NCBI RefSeq assembly: GCF_029953285.1
Contig: NZ_JASAOI010000040.1
Coordinates: 62,001 to 126,000 of the forward strand
DNA length: 64,000 nt
Origin: Yinghuangia seranimata
GTDB taxonomy: Bacteria; Actinomycetota; Actinomycetes; Streptomycetales; Streptomycetaceae
Direction of reading: 5' to 3'
Under the pieces are notes generated by a model. The model worked only from the letters and a program-made list of their open reading frames with translations. It did no database searches and was not told the origin of the DNA. The translations under genes and the position numbers were made by a program. Shown piece by piece: positions 33,885 to 43,541 of this stretch (within the stretch, counting starts at the first letter, position 1; each line of letters opens with the position of its first letter).

Positions 33885-35078
33885 TCAGCTCTTGGTGACG
33901 CGGGTCCAGCTGAACGGCCCGAACGAGGTGTCGGTCGTCGGGTTGTGCGCGCCCGGGGTAACGGTCAACTTCAGCCACTCCAGCGGCACGGTGCTGCCGT
34001 GAACGACGATGCGATGGAAGTTCGGGACGTCGTAGCTCGGGTGGCTGTTCCAGGCGTCGTACGAGCAGACACCCGCGTCACCGGTGCACGGAGCGCCCTG
34101 GCTGAGCGGGTTGTCCGAGCGGTACACGTGCGAATCGCCCATCAGCAGCAGCACCGGCTTGCCGAAGGCGGCGGTGTGCGAGGCCAGGCTGGCGACGATC
34201 GGCTCGTAGTTCGCCACGTGCGAGGCGGGCTTGCCGTCCAGGTCCCACATGTCGGCCTGGGTGGTGACCACGACGCTGGACATGCCGCCGATGCGGGCGA
34301 GGCCGAACGCCGTGTTCAGCCAGCGCAGGTCGGCGGCGGTACGCCGAGCGGACTCGTCCAGCTGCTCCTGGGAGGCGGTCGGCGCCCCGTACCAGGCGTC
34401 GGCGTCGTTGTTGGAGCCGCCGGGCACGTTGACCGTGACGAACAGAGTGCCGTTCTTCACCCACAGCACGTTCTCCACGTACGTGGCGTCCTCGGGGTGA
34501 GCCGGGTTCGGCAGCTGCGCCTGCGACAGGACGCGCAGCGTCCCGCTGCCGAGGGTACGGCCCGGCTCCGGGAAGAACGTCCGGCGGATCAGGTCGAGGT
34601 TGGCGACCGGGTTTCCGGCAGCGTAGTCCACAGGGCGGCCGGTGGCCGGGTCGAGCACCGGGTCGACCTGTCCGGTGACCGTGTTGTACTTGCCGCCACC
34701 CTCACCGGCCTTGTGGCAGTCGGCCCACTCGTTGTCGCCGGGCGTGTAGACCAGCGGGTCGGCGAAGGTCTTCCACAGCGCGGCGATGGACTCGTCGTAG
34801 CCGGCGGTGCAGTACTGCTTGCCAGAGTGGATGTCGCCCACGTGGATCACCGTGCTGACATCCGGGTCGGCGTTGACGGAGGCGATGAACATCGGCGTCG
34901 CCTGGAACTCGCTGGTGTCACTCGGCGAAGTGCCGTACGGGGCGTCGCCGTACACGGCGAGCGTGAAGGGCGCGCGGGCGCCGCGCGTGTGACCGTCCTC
35001 GTTCCCCGCGGCAGCCGTCGCTGGCACCACGCTCATCGCGAGGGCGAGGCTTGCGGCTGCATAGAACGTTCTATTCAT
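33885..35078 (-). CDS. secreted calcineurin-like metallophosphoesterase
   Basis: This 397-residue protein has a signal peptide (MNRTFYAAASLALAMSVVPA, Ala-rich cleavage region). Metallophosphoesterase metal motifs appear in order: AVYGDAPYG, VIHVGDIHSGKQ, YTPGDNEWADC and, near the C terminus, LLMGDSHVY, where the GDxHxY form replaces the usual GHxH. It should act outside the cell on a phosphomonoester or diester. ATG at 35078 was chosen over 35081 because the GGGAG spacing is better. It is monocistronic, and nothing nearby indicates its substrate. Confidence 0.82.
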   Translation of the reverse strand: MNRTFYAAASLALAMSVVPATAAAGNEDGHTRGARAPFTLAVYGDAPYGTSPSDTSEFQATPMFIASVNADPDVSTVIHVGDIHSGKQYCTAGYDESIAALWKTFADPLVYTPGDNEWADCHKAGEGGGKYNTVTGQVDPVLDPATGRPVDYAAGNPVANLDLIRRTFFPEPGRTLGSGTLRVLSQAQLPNPAHPEDATYVENVLWVKNGTLFVTVNVPGGSNNDADAWYGAPTASQEQLDESARRTAADLRWLNTAFGLARIGGMSSVVVTTQADMWDLDGKPASHVANYEPIVASLASHTAAFGKPVLLLMGDSHVYRSDNPLSQGAPCTGDAGVCSYDAWNSHPSYDVPNFHRIVVHGSTVPLEWLKLTVTPGAHNPTTDTSFGPFSWTRVTKS

Positions 35079-35229
35079 CATGACTCCCGGTGATTCCGCC
35101 ATGTCGGAGCATTGTGTTGGGCGGTACACACCGCGCGAGGAACGGCCAGATGAACGGAAGTTCAATACCGCGTCCGGAGAGCGAGCGGCACCTGGCCGGC
35201 CGGCCTGAGCATTCGTTCGCCGGGTCTGA

Positions 35230-35914
<685 letters not shown>

Positions 35915-36754
35915 ATGTGCCGATGGCTCGCCTACCGGGGCTCTCCCGTCCGGCTGACGGAAGTGCTCTACACACCCGTCCACTCACTGATCGATCAGAG
36001 TCTGCACTCCAAGCTCGGTGCCGAGACGACCAACGGCGACGGCTTCGGCGTGGGCTGGTACGACGAGGGCACCGACGCGCCGGGGGTGTTCCGCAGCACG
36101 GAGCCTGCGTGGAACGACACGAACCTGCGCGAGTTGTCGGCGCACATCACCTCGCCGCTGTTCTTCGCGCACATCCGCGCCGCCATCGGGTCGTCCGTCC
36201 AGCAGACCAACTGCCACCCGTTCCGGCACGGGCGGTGGCTGTGGATGCACAACGGCTTCATCGACGGGCTCAGCGACATCAAGCGCGATCTCGCCTTCGC
36301 AGTCGACCCCGCGCTCTACCTGAGCATCGGCGGCACGACCGACTCAGAGCTGATGTTCTACCTGGCGCTGACCTTCGGCCTCGAGGACGACCCTCCGGGC
36401 GCTGTCGCGCGCACGATCGGCCTTGTCGAGACGCTCGGCCGCGGGCACGGTCACCAGTCGCCCTTCCAGGGGACGATCGCCACCAGTGACGGCGAGACCC
36501 TGTGGGCGTTCCGGTATTCGAGCGAGGGCCGGACCCGCTCGCTGTACTTCAACCGGAGCGTCCCGCAGCTTCGGGACCTGTTTCCCGACCGGGCCGCCCG
36601 CCTGGAGAACGTGGCCGACGACGCGCGCCTGGTGGTCTCCGAGCCGGTCGGGGACCTGCCGGGCGCCTGGATCGAGGTTCCGGAGGCCACCTACGGCGTG
36701 GTCGGCAAGGGCCGGGAGGAACTGCTCCCCTTCGCCCCCCAGGCCGCGGCCTGA
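35915..36754 (+). CDS. class II glutamine amidotransferase (YafJ/EgtC-like)
   Basis: This 279-residue Ntn-hydrolase protein has Cys2 directly after the initiator Met (MCRWLAYRG), so it becomes the N-terminal nucleophile. The NGDGFGVGWY, FFAHIRAA, NCHPFRHG and WMHNGFIDG segments form the glutaminase site. The ATG at 35915 follows AAGGAGGTCGACC, an ideal ribosome site that rules out the longer frame. Such stand-alone proteins transfer ammonia or cleave gamma-glutamyl bonds; the acceptor is unknown here. No ergothioneine genes are adjacent, so EgtC itself is unlikely. Confidence 0.85.
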   Translation: MCRWLAYRGSPVRLTEVLYTPVHSLIDQSLHSKLGAETTNGDGFGVGWYDEGTDAPGVFRSTEPAWNDTNLRELSAHITSPLFFAHIRAAIGSSVQQTNCHPFRHGRWLWMHNGFIDGLSDIKRDLAFAVDPALYLSIGGTTDSELMFYLALTFGLEDDPPGAVARTIGLVETLGRGHGHQSPFQGTIATSDGETLWAFRYSSEGRTRSLYFNRSVPQLRDLFPDRAARLENVADDARLVVSEPVGDLPGAWIEVPEATYGVVGKGREELLPFAPQAAA

Positions 36755-36865
<111 letters not shown>

Positions 36866-37240
36866 TGAAACCGCTGGTCAAGCCCCGTGGCCGAGTCGAC
36901 CACCACAGGCCTCGGCGTCCACAATCCGGGACCTCCCCCCACCCGAGCCGCGCAGCTGGTTCCAGCAAGTCACCGAACTGAAGACCTCGAGCGCGGGCAC
37001 GACAGGACAACCATCCCTTGCACCCGGGCACACGACCACCGTGCGACCACCGTGCGACCACCACACAGCGGACCCGACTCCGACGGAGCAGCTGATCTCC
37101 CCTGACACTCCCCGGATTTCGAGAACGGTTCTTGTCGCCCTGCACAGGACGGCGACCACACTGCGACCACCAGGGGTCCAGAACGCCGGAAAGGCCGCCC
37201 TCTTTTAACGGAGAGAACGGCCTAGGACCTGCGTAAACGC

Positions 37241-37285
37241 TGGTCGGGACGACAGGATTTGAACCTGCGACCCCTTGACCCCCAG
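37241..37285 (-). tRNA. tRNA-Pro (GGG) 3' half, attachment-site remnant
   Basis: Read on the minus strand the segment gives the anticodon loop CTGGGGG, the 3' anticodon-stem arm TCAAG, the GGTTCAAATCC T-arm, the acceptor strand GTCCCG and an encoded CCA. The 5' half of the tRNA (acceptor, D-arm, 5' anticodon stem) is missing; the sequence before position 32 is unrelated. A tRNA 3' half of this kind is what tyrosine-recombinase elements leave at an attachment site; tRNA-Pro is a known target in Streptomyces (for example pSAM2). Confidence 0.75.
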
Positions 37286-37325
37286 CGCGCCTGATCACGC
37301 GCTGACCTGAGGACACGCTCGAACT
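37280..37325. repeat. imperfect direct repeat, right copy
   Basis: This matches 33553-33599 and begins inside the anticodon-loop end of the tRNA-Pro fragment. The two copies bound a 3.7-kb segment holding the phosphoesterase, the transposase remnant and the amidotransferase. Confidence 0.5.
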
Positions 37326-37695
37326 TTCCACCTGCCAGCTGAATTGAAATCCAGGCTTGCCGGCCCGGGTACGCATCAATTGCGCGCTCCCCTTGCGCTC
37401 CCATCACGGGCACACCGGCGTCGGAGGAGGTCTCACCAGGCGTGCGGGGAGAGCGCGGGTCAGGGCCGACGGCGTCGCGGAGTTGGGCTCGGGCTGTGAT
37501 GCCGAGTTCGGGGAAGATCAACCGTGGCGAGTTGGGCGCCTCGCGGCCCCCGCCGACCGCGTCGCTCGCAAAATCACCCAGCTACTCGATCAGCCAAGAC
37601 GCCGTCCCCACGGCCGGCTTCCTCCTGTAACCCTCCGCGTCCCTCTCACCCGCTGCTGATTTCGGCCTACGAACTCCGCACTCGGAGCACGCACT

Positions 37696-40068
37696 TCACC
37701 CTCCACCTTTCGGAGGGCCGGAGCCACGTATGGCAGCTTGCTCTGCCGCGTTTCGGGCCGTCCGGGCGCGCATTGCGTCAGGGTGGTTCCCTCCGTAGCG
37801 CCGCTGCCAGTCGGCGGTGATCGTGGTCAACGCCAAGACGCGTGACCATGCATCGCCGCTGTACCGCGCCAGCAAGGCGCGGGCGTCGAGGACGTCAGGG
37901 TGGTCCAGGCCCAGGTGGCTCGAGGTCTTCACGGTTTCCTGGGCGAGTGCGGCGATGGCCGCGCTGCGCGCGGTCGCGTCGTCGGCCGCCTCCTCGACGG
38001 CCCGCTGGGCGACGGCCATGGCTGTGACGAGTGCCAGTGGGTGTGTGTACCCCAGACAGGCCCGCCAGGAACCACACAACCGGGTGAGCGCGTCCGCCGT
38101 CAGCCCCTGGGCGACTGTCGTGGCGAACCGCAGCTCGGCGTCGATCACACGCGGGTGCCTGCGCCCGAGGACCGCGGTCGCCTCGCTCAGCATGGCGAGG
38201 TCGTCCTCGATCGGTGTCGCGTCATCCGCCCGCGCCCGCAGCTCCAGCGCCAACGCGATGCGGTATTCGGCGGTGACACGATGCTGTTGGCCGAGTCGGG
38301 CGGTCATCTCAGCCACGGCGCCGTCAAGTGCGTTCGGCGGCTCGTCGGGGCGCGCCTTGGCGAGGGCGATTCCGTGGCGCCCGAGAGCGATCAGCCGTTC
38401 TTCGTCCCACAGGTCGACGTGACGTTCGAGCACCGGTATCAGGGCTGCCAGTTCCCGCTCCGCGTCGGCGGGTCGCCGATCCGTGGTCATCGCGTGCGCC
38501 AGCTGCGACCGGGTGATGAGCACTTCCACGTCGTCCGCGCCGAGCGTCGTGGTGTACTGCGCCACCAGCTCCGACAGCTTGAGCGTCTCGAACCGCGCGT
38601 GTCCGGACTCGCCGAACCAGCGAAGCGCTTCGCGGCGCAGGCGCAGGCACAGGTGTGGGGCCGGGTGGGAGTGAAAGTCGGGGTCGAGGTCGGCGTCGGG
38701 GCCCTCGACGCACTCAAGGCATTTCCCGGCCAGCCTCTCCGCAGCCCAGCGGTCTCCCGAGTTGCCGAGTGTGGCGATGAGCGGGAAGACGAGTGGGGGG
38801 ATGTCCGGGGCGTCGCCGTGGCTGTCCTCGCGAGGCTGGTATGCGTGCAAGCTGATGTCGATCATGTACCGGGCGCTGTCGACGAAGCTGTCCGTGGTCT
38901 TGTCGTCCCCCAGACTGTGGGGCCATGACTCCAGCAGCCCGTCGGCGACCACTCGTGCGCGCGCGAGATCGTCCGGCTCGCCGGTCCCGGGCCCCCAGGT
39001 CACGCAGAGCAGCGCCGGCGCGGGCCAGGTCGGCGCGTCGTCCGTTCCGTCGACTATCGAATACGTCCGCAGCAGCGACAGGGCCTCCTCCGGATCGGCG
39101 TCGCCAAGATGTCGTCGCACCGCGTCGCTGGTGAACGCCGCCACCGGGAACGGGCCTGGTGGCAGCATGCTCAACAGTCTCGCCATCGCCCTAGCGACGC
39201 CAGCGTCGGGCAACGCGACGCTTACGGCAGCCGTCAACTCCTCGCGTGCGGCCGCCGTCCACACGTTCGCGTACGCGTCCAGGCTGAATTCGCGCGTGCC
39301 TATGTCCTCCGGCCAGTCGCCTGTCTCGACAGCTCGGCTCGCGATACGTTCCACCAAAATCGGCAGGTTGCCGATACGGGCCAGGAGCCAGTCGATCTCG
39401 CCGGGCCACAACGCAAGGTCGTTTTCCTCGACCACGGCCCACAGGAAGTCGGCGCACTCGTCGTCGGTGAACCCGCCGACCTCGACCTGACGCCACGCCG
39501 GCCCCGGGGGCGGGACGTCGCGGCGTCTGGTCGTCAACAGCGTCAGCCCGTTGGCGCGGCGTGGCGGCAGCAGGCCGCGCACGTCGGCGGGCTCCCGCAC
39601 GCCGTCGAGCACGATGACCCAGCTGTGCTTCGTGGATTCCGCCCAGTTCAGGAAGCGCTCCGCCGCACGGTTCCGGTCCGCCGGCGCCGGCCTGACGACG
39701 TACGCGCAGGCTTCGGCGTAGGCGTCCAGGACGGCGTCCCGCGTCGATGCCGTGATCCAGACGACGAGGTCCTGGGAGTCGGCGAGTTGCCGGGCGAAGT
39801 GGGCGGCGAGACAGGTCTTTCCGGTTCCGAGGCCGCCGACCAGGGCGATGTACGGCGTCTCGTGCGTCTCGAAGCCGTACGTCGCCATGGCGAGCCGGGC
39901 GAGGGCCTCGGTCTCGACGAAGTGCCGGGGCTTCCTCGGGATGACGCCCAGCTCGGCCGGGAACGTCGGCGGCGCGTACGAACCCCCATAGTGCGTCACA
40001 TGGTTGACGTGGTTCGCCTGGCCGACCGCGACCGATCCGTGGTGCGCCACCACGGCGTTGCCGGCCAC
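37696..40068 (-). CDS. STAND NTPase with NB-ARC-like core and TPR-like repeats
   Basis: This is a protein of about 790 residues. The N terminus is rich in His, Gly and Val (VAHHGSVAVGQANHVNHVTH). The NTPase has Walker A GGLGTGKT near residue 78, Walker B SWVIVLDGV near 150, a TTRRRDVPP sensor segment near 180 and a GNLPILVERIA motif in place of GLPLAL. The second half is helical, with repeated TPR-like units (HPRVIDAELRFAT, HPLALVTAMAVAQ, HPDVLDARALLARY). The start is uncertain: GTG at 40068, or a CTG at 40104 overlapping the upstream stop. Such proteins act as ligand-triggered oligomeric switches in signalling and antiphage defence. The preceding small gene is probably its partner. Confidence 0.75.
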   Translation of the reverse strand: MAGNAVVAHHGSVAVGQANHVNHVTHYGGSYAPPTFPAELGVIPRKPRHFVETEALARLAMATYGFETHETPYIALVGGLGTGKTCLAAHFARQLADSQDLVVWITASTRDAVLDAYAEACAYVVRPAPADRNRAAERFLNWAESTKHSWVIVLDGVREPADVRGLLPPRRANGLTLLTTRRRDVPPPGPAWRQVEVGGFTDDECADFLWAVVEENDLALWPGEIDWLLARIGNLPILVERIASRAVETGDWPEDIGTREFSLDAYANVWTAAAREELTAAVSVALPDAGVARAMARLLSMLPPGPFPVAAFTSDAVRRHLGDADPEEALSLLRTYSIVDGTDDAPTWPAPALLCVTWGPGTGEPDDLARARVVADGLLESWPHSLGDDKTTDSFVDSARYMIDISLHAYQPREDSHGDAPDIPPLVFPLIATLGNSGDRWAAERLAGKCLECVEGPDADLDPDFHSHPAPHLCLRLRREALRWFGESGHARFETLKLSELVAQYTTTLGADDVEVLITRSQLAHAMTTDRRPADAERELAALIPVLERHVDLWDEERLIALGRHGIALAKARPDEPPNALDGAVAEMTARLGQQHRVTAEYRIALALELRARADDATPIEDDLAMLSEATAVLGRRHPRVIDAELRFATTVAQGLTADALTRLCGSWRACLGYTHPLALVTAMAVAQRAVEEAADDATARSAAIAALAQETVKTSSHLGLDHPDVLDARALLARYSGDAWSRVLALTTITADWQRRYGGNHPDAMRARTARNAAEQAAIRGSGPPKGGG

Positions 40069-40100
40069 GACCGACGGGGCCGCGGCTCCTCCGGACGCGG

Positions 40101-40547
40101 TCAGGCCTGTGCCGCGTCCGGCCGGGAAGGGTTTGTGATCGACACGTCGCCCATCACCACCGCCGCGGCCGAACCGCGGTCGGCGTCGACGTACACGTCC
40201 CCCGCGACCGCGATGCCTCGACCTGCCGCCCCGAAGGTCCGACGCAACTCGGCGGCCAGCATTTGCCGTTCCTGTTCGTCGAGGCTCTCGAGCAAGTCCT
40301 CGAAGCGGGTCTGCCACGACGCCGCGGCCCGGTCCCGTGTCACCGTCAGCGCCACCGGGTCCGCGGCCGCGAGTTCGGCGGCGGTGCGGTCGAGGCGTTC
40401 CGCGGTGACCTGCACGTCCGTCAAGCGACCGCGCCCGAACAGCCGCGCCACCCGGTCGCGGAACCCCTGCCACGCGTCCGTCCCGGCGGCCTGCACCACG
40501 GCAGCCCCGCCCGCCGACGCCAACGCGATCATCGCCTGGTCCAGCAC
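40101..40547 (-). CDS. small protein paired with the STAND NTPase
   Basis: This 148-residue protein is helical at the N terminus (DQAMIALASAGGAAVVQAAG, then an Arg-rich amphipathic helix and a Glu/Leu-rich coiled segment EDLLESLDEQERQMLAAEL). It ends in a short Gly/Val beta-rich tail, GIAVAGDVYVDADRGSAAAV. The GTG at 40547 follows GGGGGG. Its stop overlaps, or nearly meets, the start of the STAND gene. No catalytic motif is visible. The Gly/Val/Asp tail resembles in style the His/Gly/Val start of the STAND protein, which suggests that the two interact. Function unknown. Confidence 0.65.
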   Translation of the reverse strand: MLDQAMIALASAGGAAVVQAAGTDAWQGFRDRVARLFGRGRLTDVQVTAERLDRTAAELAAADPVALTVTRDRAAASWQTRFEDLLESLDEQERQMLAAELRRTFGAAGRGIAVAGDVYVDADRGSAAAVVMGDVSITNPSRPDAAQA

Positions 40548-40579
40548 TCGCCCCCCAATGCCCGTTGGTACCCCGAATT

Positions 40580-41482
40580 TTACGACCGTCGACGCGACGC
40601 CGCCCGTACATCGCCGGAGCTGTAGACCTTCCCGGCCAGCGTCGAGTGGCCGCTGAGGACGAGGCCGCGGACCGCTTCGGCCTGCTCGCCGTCGGCGGCG
40701 TCCACGACGAGGTCGTCGGTGCCCGGCACCGGGACGGCGATGGCGACCAGGTCGGCGCCGGCCATCTCGCGCACGGTGGCCGCGAAGGCCCGCAGCGCGT
40801 CGGACGGAGCCGCACCGGACAGCAGGCTCCGGGTGAGGTCCGACGCTGCGGTCAGCCACTGCTCGCGCCGCTTCGCCTGGTCGTACAGGCGCGCGTTGTC
40901 GATCGCGACGCCCGCGGCGGCGGCGAGGGTGCGCAGCACCGCCTCGTCATCCTCGTCGAAGTCGGCGCCGCCGCGCTTCTCGGTCAGGTAGAGGTTCCCG
41001 AAGACCTCGTCGCGGATCCGGATCGGCACGCCGAGGAACGTGTGCATCGGCGGATGGTTGGCCGGGAACCCGAACGAGTCGGCGTGCTTGGAGATCTCGT
41101 GCAACCGGATCGGGTGCGGGTCGCGGATGACCAATCCGAGGATGCCCTGGCCGGACGGGAACGGGCCGATCTTGGCGATGGTCTTGGCGTCCATGCCGAC
41201 CGGCAGAAAGCGCGCGAGGCGCTCCTCGTCGCCGATCACGCCGAGCGCGCCGTACTGCGCGTCGACCAGCGAGACCGCGGATTCGACGATGCGCCGCAGC
41301 ACCGTCTCCAGCTCCAGGTCGCTGCCGACCGCCAGCACCGCCTCGAGGAGGGTGTGCACCCGGTCCCGGGTGGCGCGAACGACCCCGATGTGGGCCTGGA
41401 GTTCGTCCAGAAGCTCGTCCAGGCGCATACGCGGGATGGGCGTGCGCTCGCGCGCCGTGGTGGGTTTGGCTTCGTGCGGCAT
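40580..41482 (-). pseudogene. truncated DevS/OsdK-like GAF sensor kinase
   Basis: The 300-residue product has the DevS/OsdK start (RMRLDELLDELQAHIGVV), a complete first GAF domain (about residues 45-190, LVDAQYGALGVIGDEERLARF, MHTFLGVPIRIRDEVFGNLY) and the beginning of a second GAF domain (from about 205) that stops abruptly after AGKVYSSGDVRA. The rest of GAF2, the dimerisation helices and the ATPase domain are absent from the window. The stop is 33 bases from the small STAND-associated gene, so that module appears to have replaced the 3' end. The ATG at 41482 follows GGGGAGAG. It may still make a GAF-only sensor. Confidence 0.8.
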
Positions 41483-41588
41483 GACTCTCCCCACGCGGCT
41501 GAGGCAGCCCATGATCGCCTCGACGCAGTCGTTGTCGCCATTGTGCCTGGCTGACGACGTCGCTTGCGTGTGGGACACCGCATGTGAG

Positions 41589-41615
41589 AGTGCCCGTTCC
41601 AGCGGAACGGGCACT
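41589..41615. terminator. perfect 12-base inverted repeat
   Basis: AGTGCCCGTTCC and GGAACGGGCACT flank a three-base loop, AGC. It lies after the stop of the Rv1733c-like gene and 107 bases before the sensor start. A terminator is likely; a regulator site is the alternative. Confidence 0.55.
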
Positions 41616-41739
41616 CGGAATTGCGCGGAGGCTCACGTGGGCTGCAGCTGCACGACCCCATCCTGCGGAGGCATTCGGTCGTAGGGGATGTGTCGCTCGG
41701 AGTCAGCCAGGCGGTCGGCCGGGTCGTGCTCGACGGGGT

Positions 41740-42336
41740 TCAGGCCCTGGACCACTCGGGCGCGAGTTGCTCCCACTCGCGGGCCCAGGCACCCATGCGC
41801 GAGCGCATGAAGGCGGTGTGCTCGGCGGCGTAGATCACGAGCACGACCCCGAGGCCGCCGAGCAGCGTCAGCAGTCCCGCGCCGATCGCGTTCAGGACGA
41901 CCCGGTCATGGGGCGCCGGGGCGCCGGCAGGGTTGCCGGCGGCGTCGAGCCAGATGGTCGTCGTGTCGCCCTTGTCGCCGGATGACTGGACGGCGGCCGT
42001 CCCCACACGCACGGTGCCGTCGGCGGCCGTCCAGGACACCGCCGCGGTCGTCTTTCCGCCGCGCAGGGAGGAGCCGGAGCCGTAGACGTTGTTCTGCAGC
42101 ACCGCGGTCACGGGGTGGTTCTCGGCGGCGACGCGTCGGCTGCGGGCGTCCGCCACGTCGAACTGGGCGCGTCCGGCGATAAATCCCAGTGCCGGAAGGG
42201 CCAGAGCCGCGAGCACGAGCATCGTGACGAACAGTTCGTGCGCGGCCTGGCCGCGGGTGCGTATCGGGTTGCGGTGCCAGCGCCACCGAAGACGGGTGGG
42301 CCGGGCGCCCTGCGACTGTTCTGCCTTGGCGCTCAT
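41740..42336 (-). CDS. Rv1733c-like two-helix membrane protein
   Basis: This 198-residue protein has a basic cytoplasmic N terminus (RWRWHRNPIRTRG), a first membrane helix (LFVTMLVLAALALPALGFI), an exported loop of about 90 residues (QNNVYGSGSSLRGGKTTAAV, DTTTIWLDAAGNP) and a second helix (VLNAIGAGLLTLLGGLGVVL). It fits the family of M. tuberculosis Rv1733c, a DosR-regulon membrane protein of unknown function. The ATG follows GGAGGAACCCCC. The palindrome AGGCCGTTCGGCCT lies 145 bases upstream and is a candidate OsdR/DevR box. Confidence 0.75.
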   Translation of the reverse strand: MSAKAEQSQGARPTRLRWRWHRNPIRTRGQAAHELFVTMLVLAALALPALGFIAGRAQFDVADARSRRVAAENHPVTAVLQNNVYGSGSSLRGGKTTAAVSWTAADGTVRVGTAAVQSSGDKGDTTTIWLDAAGNPAGAPAPHDRVVLNAIGAGLLTLLGGLGVVLVIYAAEHTAFMRSRMGAWAREWEQLAPEWSRA

Positions 42337-42458
42337 GGGGGTTCCTCCGCTCGGCCGTGCCGTTGTCAGGGATCGTTCGGGGTGGCGGACACTCGGCCTC
42401 GGGCCACGGCGTCCCGCCGTCTGGTGTCCAATCTGCCGGGACGTCCACCGCCGCACAT

Positions 42459-42494
42459 GGGGAGTGGGGCCCGCTCGGGCAGGCCGTTCGGCCT
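42459..42494. promoter_or_regulatory. candidate OsdR/DevR box pair upstream of the Rv1733c-like gene
   Basis: The 14-base palindrome AGGCCGTTCGGCCT (42481-42494) has a weak partner GGGGAGTGGGGCCC (42459-42472). Their centres are 22 bases apart, as in the other pairs of this cluster. The rest of the 42337-42588 gap shows nothing else. Confidence 0.55.
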
Positions 42495-42588
42495 ACCCAC
42501 GGCGCCGCGCCGGCATAGCAGTTCGCGCGTGAACGGCCCCGCGGGAGGAAATCCGGCGGGGCCCGTTCGGACGCTTGGTCGCTGCCCG

Positions 42589-43197
42589 TCAGCGCAGCCA
42601 GCGGTTGCGCTCGACGATCGGGAGCTTGGCCCAGCGTTCCCCCAGTCCGTAACGGCTGCCTGCGGCGACCGCGGCGAGAGCAATGAGCGCGATGGCGTAA
42701 ATGACGTGGTAGTCCGCGAAGGGGTTGGTGGAGGCGGTCAGCGCACCCTTCTCGGTGTGCTTGGCGGGCGGCCACTCGGCGATCCACATCAGCGCCATCA
42801 TCACGGTGCCGGAGACGGCGGAGACGCGCAGGCCTATACCAAGGATGACGGCGACGCCGATGCCGAGCAGGCCCATCATGAACATCCAGTCGGCCCAGGT
42901 GTCGCCGGCCCAGCCGCGCAGGGTCGAGGCGAACGGCCCGGTGTCGACGTGGGAGAGGAAGCCCTTGGTGGGCGAGCCGCCGTCGACCCAGCCGCTGCCG
43001 GACTTGGTGGCGTAGCCCAGGCCGAAGGTCTTGTCGAGGAAGGCCCACAGGAAGACGAAGCCGAGCAGGACCCGCAGCGCGGCGACCGAGGCCTCGCGCA
43101 CGGTGGCGGCGCTGAGCGTGGCGGTCGCGGCGTCGGTGCGGGAACGGCGGTGCAGGTGGAGTCCGCCGGTGAAGCGGGAGGTGTGCGGCGTGGCCAT
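42589..43197 (-). CDS. DoxX/DoxD-like integral membrane protein
   Basis: This 202-residue protein has a polar start of about 35 residues and four membrane helices (ALRVLLGFVFLWAFLDKTFG, WMFMMGLLGIGVAVILGIGL, AVSGTVMMALMWIAEWPP, VIYAIALIALAAVAAG). The first-helix pattern and FLDKTFGLGY resemble the DoxX/thiosulfate:quinone oxidoreductase small-subunit family. The ATG at 43197 follows AGGGGGAACCACC. The setting in a dormancy cluster suggests a membrane redox or quinone-linked role, but no redox residue is evident. Confidence 0.8.
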   Translation of the reverse strand: MATPHTSRFTGGLHLHRRSRTDAATATLSAATVREASVAALRVLLGFVFLWAFLDKTFGLGYATKSGSGWVDGGSPTKGFLSHVDTGPFASTLRGWAGDTWADWMFMMGLLGIGVAVILGIGLRVSAVSGTVMMALMWIAEWPPAKHTEKGALTASTNPFADYHVIYAIALIALAAVAAGSRYGLGERWAKLPIVERNRWLR

Positions 43198-43282
43198 GGT
43201 GGTTCCCCCTGGTGGGTGGGCCGCCGGGCGGTGGTACCCGGCGCCGTGGGTGAACGGGACGAGAGGGGTGCCGGGGTGCCGG

Positions 43283-43423
43283 TCAGTGCTGGCGGCGGTA
43301 ATGCCCGTGGTGGTGGTGCCGGGTAGGTCCGCCGAGCGCGGCGGCCGCCAGCGCGGCGATCACCATGGCGCAGCCGATGACCAGTCCGAAGACGGTCCAG
43401 AAGTACGTGCCGAGGACGAACAC
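43283..43423 (-). CDS. 46-residue His-rich single-helix membrane protein
   Basis: This is a short gene with an excellent ribosome site: AGGAGG, six bases, then GTG at 43423. The product starts MFVLGTYFWTVFGLVIGCAM, continues with an Ala-rich stretch to complete one membrane helix, and ends in a cytoplasmic or external tail with HHHHGHYRRQH. The His run could bind metal. It lies between the DoxX-like gene and a 65-residue gene on the other strand. I recognise no family; small membrane proteins of this kind are often missed in annotation. Confidence 0.65.
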   Translation of the reverse strand: MFVLGTYFWTVFGLVIGCAMVIAALAAAALGGPTRHHHHGHYRRQH

Positions 43424-43541
43424 GGCCAGCCTCCTGTCGTGCGTCTGCGAGGCGAGCGGCTTGCGTTCTCGCCCGCAGGAACACCGTCTCGCTCAGGGGG
43501 AGTTCGCCCCCAGTGCTGGGCGGCCCGACCAACGGGGACTA

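Noticed and set aside
37034-37065. Tandem GACCACC units as a CRISPR array
   Set aside because: Units are 11 bases with no spacers, and no cas gene is in the window.
37241-37285. A functional tRNA-Pro gene
   Set aside because: Only the 3' half from the anticodon loop onward is present; the D-arm and 5' acceptor strand are replaced by unrelated sequence.
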